Assembly: GCF_001039355.2 (NCBI RefSeq)
Contig: NW_019775895.1
Span: forward strand, 64,001 to 128,000
Direction: 5' to 3'
Length of the DNA: 64,000 nucleotides
Origin: Lingula anatina
Lineage: Eukaryota > Brachiopoda > Lingulata > Lingulida > Lingulidae
Shown here: positions 12,318-21,300 of the stretch, piece after piece
Layout: the number at the start of each line of letters is the position of its first letter
Position numbering within the stretch: position 1 is the first letter of the stretch
Notes under the pieces: generated by a model
What the model saw: the letters and a program-made list of their open reading frames with translations, nothing else
Told to the model about the DNA's origin: nothing
Databases searched by the model: none
Program-made: the position numbers and the translations under genes

Positions 12318-15300
12318 CTTACTAATCACAGTATTCTATATGAATATGGTCTTGTTGGCAGCTTGTTCCTGTATCAAGGTGGCGGTGACACTCGTCTTTA
12401 TGTGTGTGCTTGTTTTTTTCTGCTTCCAGAGGATCAGCACTTGATGTATATTCACAAACAGTGACATACCTGGGGTTTAGTTCTTTGAAAAGGGTAAATG
12501 GTGGCGAGATTCGGATCACTCATAACAGTGCACTTTGCTACTGGTACACCATAAAGTGGGAGACCCTTACAGGTCCAAAGAGTCTCCATTTTGTTGAACA
12601 GAACAAGATAGAGGCAGAGTGTGGTGAGTCTGCATGTCAATCTCTGGACCATGTACCATGCTTGACGCCCAGCCATATATCCACCTGTCTCCACCTCCTC
12701 CACCTCCTCCAGGTTTTATTTTCATTTTTATTTTTTATTTTTAACCTGTCTCTATTGCATGCATTCAAGTGTTATTTAGCGTGTCTTTTGCATGGTTGCA
12801 CCTTTTTCAGAGGCAGTGCACTGGACATTTATGTTCCAAATCTCAGAGCATTGAATTTAGTTTCCCTGAAATCAGTGATGCATGGCGATATAAAAATGGA
12901 GTACAACAGCAATCTGTGCTACTGGTACACCATTCAGTGGAAGGATTTTCTTAAAGATAATGCAATCTTCGCTGGCAAGGATAACCCAAACAAGGCAACC
13001 TGTGGTAAGTAGGGATAGCTAGTCAGACTCTGACATCTTTATGCATCTGCTATATTCCTGTGGTAAGTTTTCTCCAATAGGTGCAGTTATGGAAATGCTG
13101 CTTCTTTGGATATTTCCAATGATTTTTGATGACAGCATTAGGGATTTGTTACCTGATGCTGAACCTCAGGTGAAATATAAAGAAACTTTTTTTTTCATAT
13201 TAGATTTTGTTATCACTGAGAACCAATTTGTTAGTTTAGAACAAACAAACAAACGAAAAGCCCATTTTGTGTCCTTGATAAGAATACAATGGAAGTCAAC
13301 ATTAAAATTATACAATGTGTAATTAGTGGATTGATAACCTTGAGGGAACATTTTCACAAGGGGTTACAAATCCACTAATTCTCAAATGTTGTCAGCACTA
13401 GTTGTTTTATTATATACCCACATGTAAAATCACAGATATCAAGTCTTCATCAACAGTTGAATCTTTACACATAATATCTTCACTAAGTCTGCTGTCCTTG
13501 GGTGATGTGCAGTTTGACCACTGACACAAGGCTATGCACACTTGTCTTCTTGAAAAAAAGAAATTGTAATCCCTGGCAGTGAGTTACGACATTTTGCTCA
13601 AATGATCCTAATTTGGTCAATGACCAATCTGGCCTGGTAATGGGTATATAATCAAATGATCAAAATTAGGAATGGTAGCCAGAAGGATGCAAAATGGACT
13701 ATGTATCAGTGGTTCCTGAAAAGGCAAAAGCATGTCAGAGTCTGAAACTTTTTTAAACGTATTTTTGCTTGCTTAACATGATTATTTTTCATAGTCATTT
13801 TCTTCTGTTTAGTTATAGTTTAAGCAATTTTTTTTGACACAAACTGACTGAAGTGTACTTTTCTGTTTACACAATAAATCGAATTTGGGTTGAACTAAAA
13901 ATGTCAGCATTTTTTTTTTACTTAATAATCATGAATATTGTCATCTAAACAGTGGATTTTGCCAAATGTCAATCTGATATCTGCTCATGTCTGGGATTCA
14001 AACCCAGTCTGAAATTAATATATTGGATATAATATATTGCTGGCATTATGACGTGTAAGGTCAAGGTCACAACAGAAATCACTGAGGTCAGGTGATGGTG
14101 TAGTTTTATAATTTTAATTATTTTATTAGTTTGGATTGATAGTTTAAGTTTTTTAACCTTGTGGCATCATTTCACCCCTCTCCCTTCCCACACCCCCCAA
14201 ATTCCTTTTCACTTCCTTGCCATGTGTAATGCAAGCATTGTCATATTACTGTATTTAATAGTTACTGTCATAATCCAGAACTTATATGTTACTAATATTG
14301 TTTTGGATGCAACTGTTTTGCTTAAATGTTATACATAAATGATGGAATGGAAATAGATGTATTTTGAATGGCTTTTACTAGCATTGCATTGTGAAGTAGT
14401 TTACATAGCTTTGTGAAGTAGTTTACATAGCTTTGTATTTCTGTCATTATCAGTTATGAAACCTTATTCTTAATAACCAAAAATACGTATTAAATATGTT
14501 AAATTATGACATGGAATTTTTAATGCCCACAAAATTGACTGGAAACCATTGGCCCAGAAATGAAAATTAACATGAATATCATTATTTTGAATGTTTCTGT
14601 GAACAAGACTATTACAAAGTTGTTATAAAGTGTGCTGGTGTCTTTTATATAAAAATTGTCATCTAGTGATTTATAATTGTTGTTGTAATTAGTTTGAAAA
14701 TTGCTCATTCTTGTGAGTAGCATCCATACCAGCTGATTTTTTTTAACTCAAATTTCAGATGCACTTTAATAGTAATCTGTATTCTTGACATGAAAACTGC
14801 ATTTTTAACAAAACCATCTAACATGAATGTCCTGGAGATACATGTAGCATATCGCCAGCATTCAACTGTGGAAACCCTTTAGATTTATTTTTTTTTTTTA
14901 AGTTATGTTTTTCCTTAATAATGCCTGCAAATTTTTGCCCAAAACATCAGTGTCAATCACTGCAATCTTGTAGATTTGATAGTCATTTTATTTATGTAGC
15001 TGAAGATGCAATACTTTAAAACTGCTACTTTAAAACTGATATTTTTGTCTGGTCGTTAAGCCAATTTCTGGTTTCAGAAGGTGACCATCTGGCAACAGGC
15101 ACAGACAATCTTGTGTCTAAACTAGCATTTATACATATGTTATAAAAACCACTGTAAGAACAGGTTAGTTGTATGGATGTATAAAGGTGAGATAAGTGCC
15201 TTGAAATATTATCTTGGCCCTGGAAGAATTTCTCATGGCAGTAAAAGCATTTTTCAAAACATGAAATACAAAATGCTTATATTATTGGAAAACATGATGT

Positions 15301-18300
15301 ATAAAAAAAAAACTAAGAAAGGTTTGCCAAACGTCATATTTGTTTTCAATATTTTGTTGCTGCTGCCTTCCAGAGCGAGAAGGGCGTGTGTGTAGCGCCG
15401 AGTGTCGAGATGGCTGCTGGGGACCAGGAGACGACAAGTGTGTCAAGTGCGCTAACAAACGCCTTGGGAACAAGTGTCTAGCAACGTGTGACCCGAGTCT
15501 GGGAATATACACCAAAGATGACAACGTCACCTGTGACTACTGCCATCCAGAGTGTGCCAGGACATGTACTGGACCAGAGGCCAAGGACTGCGATAGCTGT
15601 AAGAACTATAAGAATGGACCATACTGTGTGAAGGAGTGCCCAGAGTCCATGTATGGTGACAACACCACCAAGGAGTGCAAAAAGTGCCATGAGAATTGTC
15701 TTCTGTTGCAGGAAGAGAGCGGGTATTACTTGTTTTCTATTGTATTATATTATATTTTATTATATTGTATTGTTTGAAAGAAGAAAGATTTTATTTACAG
15801 TGTTTGGTGAAAAGACTGAAAGCTTGGGTAACTTTTAAAATTATACAATGTGAATAAGTTCATTTGTTTATTGACTGTGAGTGAAAACAAATTTTCTGAG
15901 GTTAATTTATTGCATTACTTTATCTCAATAGAGCTAAACATATCTCACTAACTCACTCATGAATGATTGAATTTCAGTGGAAGTTTTATTTTTTCCAATT
16001 CAGGTGCTCGGGTCCTGGGAACTTTGTTGGTCCAGGAGGCTGCTCCAAATGCAAGATGTTTATCTATGACAAAAGGACCAAGAACGTCACTGAATGCCTC
16101 CCTACATCAGACAAGGGGCAGCCGCAGTGTCCAGCAGGATATTATGGTCACAGAGTCACATCCCATGAACACTTAAATACAGCCTATGGGCTCCAGGGCA
16201 TGCAGTCCTGCGAATTATGTAATCCCTTGTGTAAGACCTGCTTTGGGGCCCTGCCAACCGAGTGTAATGAATGCACCTTCTTCAAAGACATCAGCATGTC
16301 TGTGCATTTTTGTGTTGTCTCTTGTACTGAGCGAAATTATGAGGACCACAATGATAAGACTTGTAAGCCGTGCAATTCCGAGTGTCGCAAAGGATGCACA
16401 GGACCCAACTCTACACAGTGTAATTTCTGCAGTAATGTGAAGGTGCCACTTGGAATTACTGTGAATGGAGTGGATATGGTAAGTAGAAAATGAAACAAAC
16501 AAACTTCCTCAAGTTTTTGTACAGGTCATAATTCTCAGGTTCATTCATACATTTCTGTTCTTTTTATGAAAATTATACTTGTTGGGTCATAGGTATTATA
16601 AAATGGATTACTAACAAAATAGATGAATAAGTAAATGGAAAAATATGATAAATACTGATTCTAGCAGTTCAGGTAGTAATATAAATTTAAATAAACGAGG
16701 TCTAGTTCCACTATGTTGACCATCAGATTCCATTTTTTTCCCCTCTGTTCTTCAGTTCAATTGCTCCAGTGAGTGTCCTAGTCATCTGCCTCACAAAAGA
16801 CGTGAAGCTGGGGACGAGGTGTGCAGCACGCCACCTGTGATGTAAGTAGATTTTGAAGAAGTTTTGATTAAGAGTGGCTGTTGGCTATAAACAAGTTGTA
16901 AAATAAAGAAATATATAGACTGAGGGAGACGGGAACTGTAAATGCTTAGTTTCAAAATTGTGTCATTTTATTTTTCAGTGTGTAATGTACTTTTCCACAA
17001 TATTATATAAGTATTATATTATCGTTCATGAAAAGTCAAAGAAAGAACAAAACATGTCTGATACATTACTATTCATATCCATTACAACACTTGTGGTGCA
17101 ATCTCTATTAAGTAGTGTACACTTCTCTTAACCTCTCATCTTTTTTGCCTTATTCCAGTGGTCTAGCCACCGGTCAAATTGCTGGCATTGCGGGAGGTAG
17201 TGTGGTGTTTGGTCTCATCTGCATCATTTTACTCGCCTTCCTGTGCTACAAGAGACAAAAAGCTAAGGAGACAACCATTAAACTAACCTCTAAGATGATT
17301 GGCTATGGAGATGATGAGCCACTGACGCCTACAGACGCCGTTCCAGATCTCTCCAAATTGAGACTTATTAAAGAGTGTGAAATACGGAAAGGAGGAATCA
17401 TTGGTTCTGGTGCCTTTGGAACAGTGTATAAAGTAAGCTAGACAAAGAAATGGCAGATTAATTCATATTTAAATTATCAATATCTGAGAAAAATTCATAA
17501 TTTGACTCGGCAAAAAACAAAGAGTGTTTGAAATACATATAATGCCAAGATGTTACCGCTGACCACAAAGTTAATCTCGTCTTTCAGGGCGTCTGGATAC
17601 CTGATGGAGAGAATGTGAAAATACCTGTTGCCATCAAAGTCTTACAAGAAGGCACATCGCCCAATCACAACAGAGAGTTGCTCGAAGAGGCACGTGTCAT
17701 GTGTTCTGTGGAGCATCAATGCTGCGTGCGCATTCTTGCAGTGTGCATGACAGCGCAGATGATGTTGATTACACAGCTGATGCCCCTGGGGTGTTTGCTG
17801 GATTATGTCAGGAAGAACAAGCAGAATATAGGGTCCAAAGTATTGCTCAATTGGTGTGCCCAGATAGCTAAGGTACGTGCATTTGAATGTCCTAGAAACT
17901 AAGATGCTGTATAGTTAATATGGGCCCCATTAGCACAGATGATTAGACTACCTGTGTAAACTTTTCCAGTGTCATTTACTGTCATCTGTGCCCTTTGGAA
18001 ATATAAGAACTTATTTCCTCAATTACGGCCAAAGATTGATTTTTCACTAGATATTCACGTATGAATGCTTTCTCTCAGCAGAGAAAATTGACATAAATTA
18101 GCCAGACACATATCTATGAATATGTAGTGAAAAATCAATCCATAGCCCTGGTAGAGGTTGATATGAAACCTATGTATTATCATTTACTGTTGATGTACTC
18201 TTTTGGAAACATGAGAACTTGACACCTAATAACATGCTTTCTGGGTGCTCTCCTGACACAAATGCTCACTGCTTTTCTTGATTTGCAGGGCATGTCGTAC

Positions 18301-21300
18301 TTAGAAGAGCGAGGCATTGTCCACAGAGATCTGGCAGCAAGAAATGTCTTGGGTAAGGAAAATAATCAGCATAACTATGAGAGTTTTTTCTCAACATTTG
18401 TATTAAGACACTATTACAAGAAGAATCTGGTGATGAATGATTTGCTTACATATTATAATTGGACATTTAGGATAACATACCATTCCACTGACAAAATAAA
18501 AGGATGAAAGACTTTCAAGCAGTTTAGAGTTTAAAATGTATGTAGTGCAAAAAGCTATCTTTTCATTGCTGCAGCATTATTTCAGTTGGAAAGTTCAAGC
18601 AAGGTAACCATTATTTCCTTATTTTTATGTTTTTTTTTCAGTTCAAAGTCCCAGTTATGTTAAGATCACAGACTTTGGTCTGGCCAAACTGCTGGACTAC
18701 AATGAGGCAGAGTACCATGCGGCTGGGGGCAAGGTCAGTAAAACAGAATGGCCACGTGTTATAACTGCTGAAGGGATCAGGATTTAAAAACACAGAAAGC
18801 ACAGAACATGTCTGACATAGTGCTACATCATCCAGAAAAGAGTTAACAAGGCATCATTTTTTTTATTGATATCTTGCATTTTGAATATTTAAGGGCCTTG
18901 TCTGAGAGATGCTAAAGAAATGTCTTCTGTTTTCTCATTCCAGATGCCAATCAAGTGGCTAGCATTAGAATGCATTCAACACAGAATATTTACTCACAAA
19001 ACAGATGTATGGAGCTATGGTAAGAAAATAATATCCATTTACACCCCTGCTGGGAGGGGAGGAGGGTTCAATAGAACTGCCCTTTTGGCTCAAAAAAAGT
19101 ATGCTCTGAATCAAAATTTGATGTACTAGTAGATTCCATGCCATTTCTCAACTGCGGACAACTAAGGGGTAAAAAGGTCCATTGTTTACAAAAACTCCTT
19201 AAATTGCCAGCTACAGATCTAATTGATATGCAATTTCCTATGTAACCAGGCCCTCAGTCTTAACAGAGAGGTGATAAAAATTTTTTTAAAAATCAGGCTA
19301 GTTGTCAATTTCTTACAACTTATTTATCTTTTACAGGTGTTACAGTTTGGGAGCTTCTTACATATGGTTTGCGTCCGTATGAAAATGTTCGAGCACGTGA
19401 TATCCCAGATTTGCTTGAGAAGGGAGAACGTCTTCCTCAGCCAAGTATTGCTACAATAGATGTATATATGATCATGATCAAATGTAAGTGTAGGTGTGGT
19501 TTGTGAATGTATTTGCAGGGATTAAGGTAAAGAAATAAATAATTTCATTACCTCAAACTTTTTTATATTATTAAGGCTGTTACGTTTTTAGGATAAGTTG
19601 TGTCGAAGTTAATCATTGTGTGATTTCAACCATGATTTTTCATCTAGGTTGGATGTTGGATGCAGAGAGTAGGCCATCATTCAAGGAACTCCATGAAGAA
19701 TTTAGTAAAATGGCCAGGGACCCAGGCAGATATCTTGTCATTCATGTAAGTATGAGAGAAGAACTAAACACATAGCTATGTGAATATTGGTATTTATGTC
19801 CCTTTTTACATTGAGCAGTACACTCAACAGGGCTTGTTCACTTTGAGAGATTGACAACTTAATAACCTGGTTATTTCACAAGAGAGTCATCAAAATGGAA
19901 CCTCTGTACTCGGCACAACCACTTAATAAACTAAATAGCAGGTAGTGAACCTATGGAGAACTTGTGAAAGGGAGTAAAAAACCCTCTCTCAAAGTGGACC
20001 GATCCAGTTAAATGTACCACTTGAGGTAAAAAGGACCTACACTAGAGGTTCAAAAACAGGCTGTGATCAGTGTTACAGGACTAATCCCCTCATAGGCATT
20101 ACATTACACATATATCATAGGTATTTTTTCGATGTATATTAGGGATATATTATGTCCCCATTAAATGAGTAGGAACTGTAAACAAATGGTTTTGTAGTAT
20201 CAGCAACTTGAAGAACAGACCAAGTCAGAGAAATCAGGAGTACAAAGTATATTTAATGGCCAGGCTTCAGAACTTATTTATGCAAGCTTGGGAGATGACA
20301 GTATCAAGGAGCAATGCGGGGAACAGCCTGAACCCAATGTCCTGAGTCATGTGACTAATCAACCTCTGGGAAAAGACTACTCCAATTTGGCAGCTGGATC
20401 AAGACTCTGTGAGAATAATAGTGATTTTGTGCTTCAAACAAATAATCTGGACCCTGATAAAGCTGAACTTGATCTTCATGTAGCTGTCCTTGACCTTCAT
20501 AAATCTGACCTTGACCTCCCCAGTGCAGATCACTCGACTCCAGAATACCTGGCTTTGATAGCCACAGATGATGTAGGCAAATCTGTTTTTGGAGTGCATT
20601 ATGAGTCTCTTTCCAGCTTTCATAGAAGATGAACATTATGTATTTTCTCTCCTCTTTTGGCAGTTTTTGAAATGGATTGTGCTTGTCTGATTTAAGGCTT
20701 AAGATTGTATTGATATATTTGCAGTGAACTTAGTTGTATCATGTTCAGAATATTTGGGTTTTTTTTAAGTACTCTTTTTTCCTATCTACATCCTATTTAT
20801 TGAGATTGTTGTGCTGAATTTTGTTTTAAAAAGACCATAAGAGAGAAATGATTTTTAATAACAGTAGAATTGTGTTGACAATGGGCAGTGACCAGACAAT
20901 AAAGATTTAAATGGATAAACAGTTGGTAAAATTCAAATGAGCATATTTTCTATTTAAAAAAATTCTTGTCCATGCCCCTGTGGCATAGAATATGACACAC
21001 CCATTTGCCAGTTGATGATAAACGTTCCTCATTGTGTCCTTATGATATCATGATGAGAAGGTTTGATATGGAATCTGAAGTCTGATATAATTTCCTTTAA
21101 AACTACAGCATTGCAAATGGTAAAATTGTAAAGGGGAGCATAACTACTTAAAGATGCGACAGATTTAATTAATCAGATGTCATTCTCTGACCCTCAGGGC
21201 GACAGACTGATGCGTCTCCCTAGCCATACCTACGACAAGCGTGATCTGATCCGCAGCATAAGTGGGGGGACGGAAGGGCCCGAGGAGATCATGGAGGCTG

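Larger units (their letters stand above)
8052..12429. other. EGFR intron with repeats, no further exon seen
   Basis: A 4.4-kb intron before the duplicated domain-III exons. It contains a family C TIR element (9,376-9,555) and an 18-bp minisatellite (10,992-11,081). The remaining AT-rich sequence shows no exon recognisable as EGFR. Confidence 0.7.
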
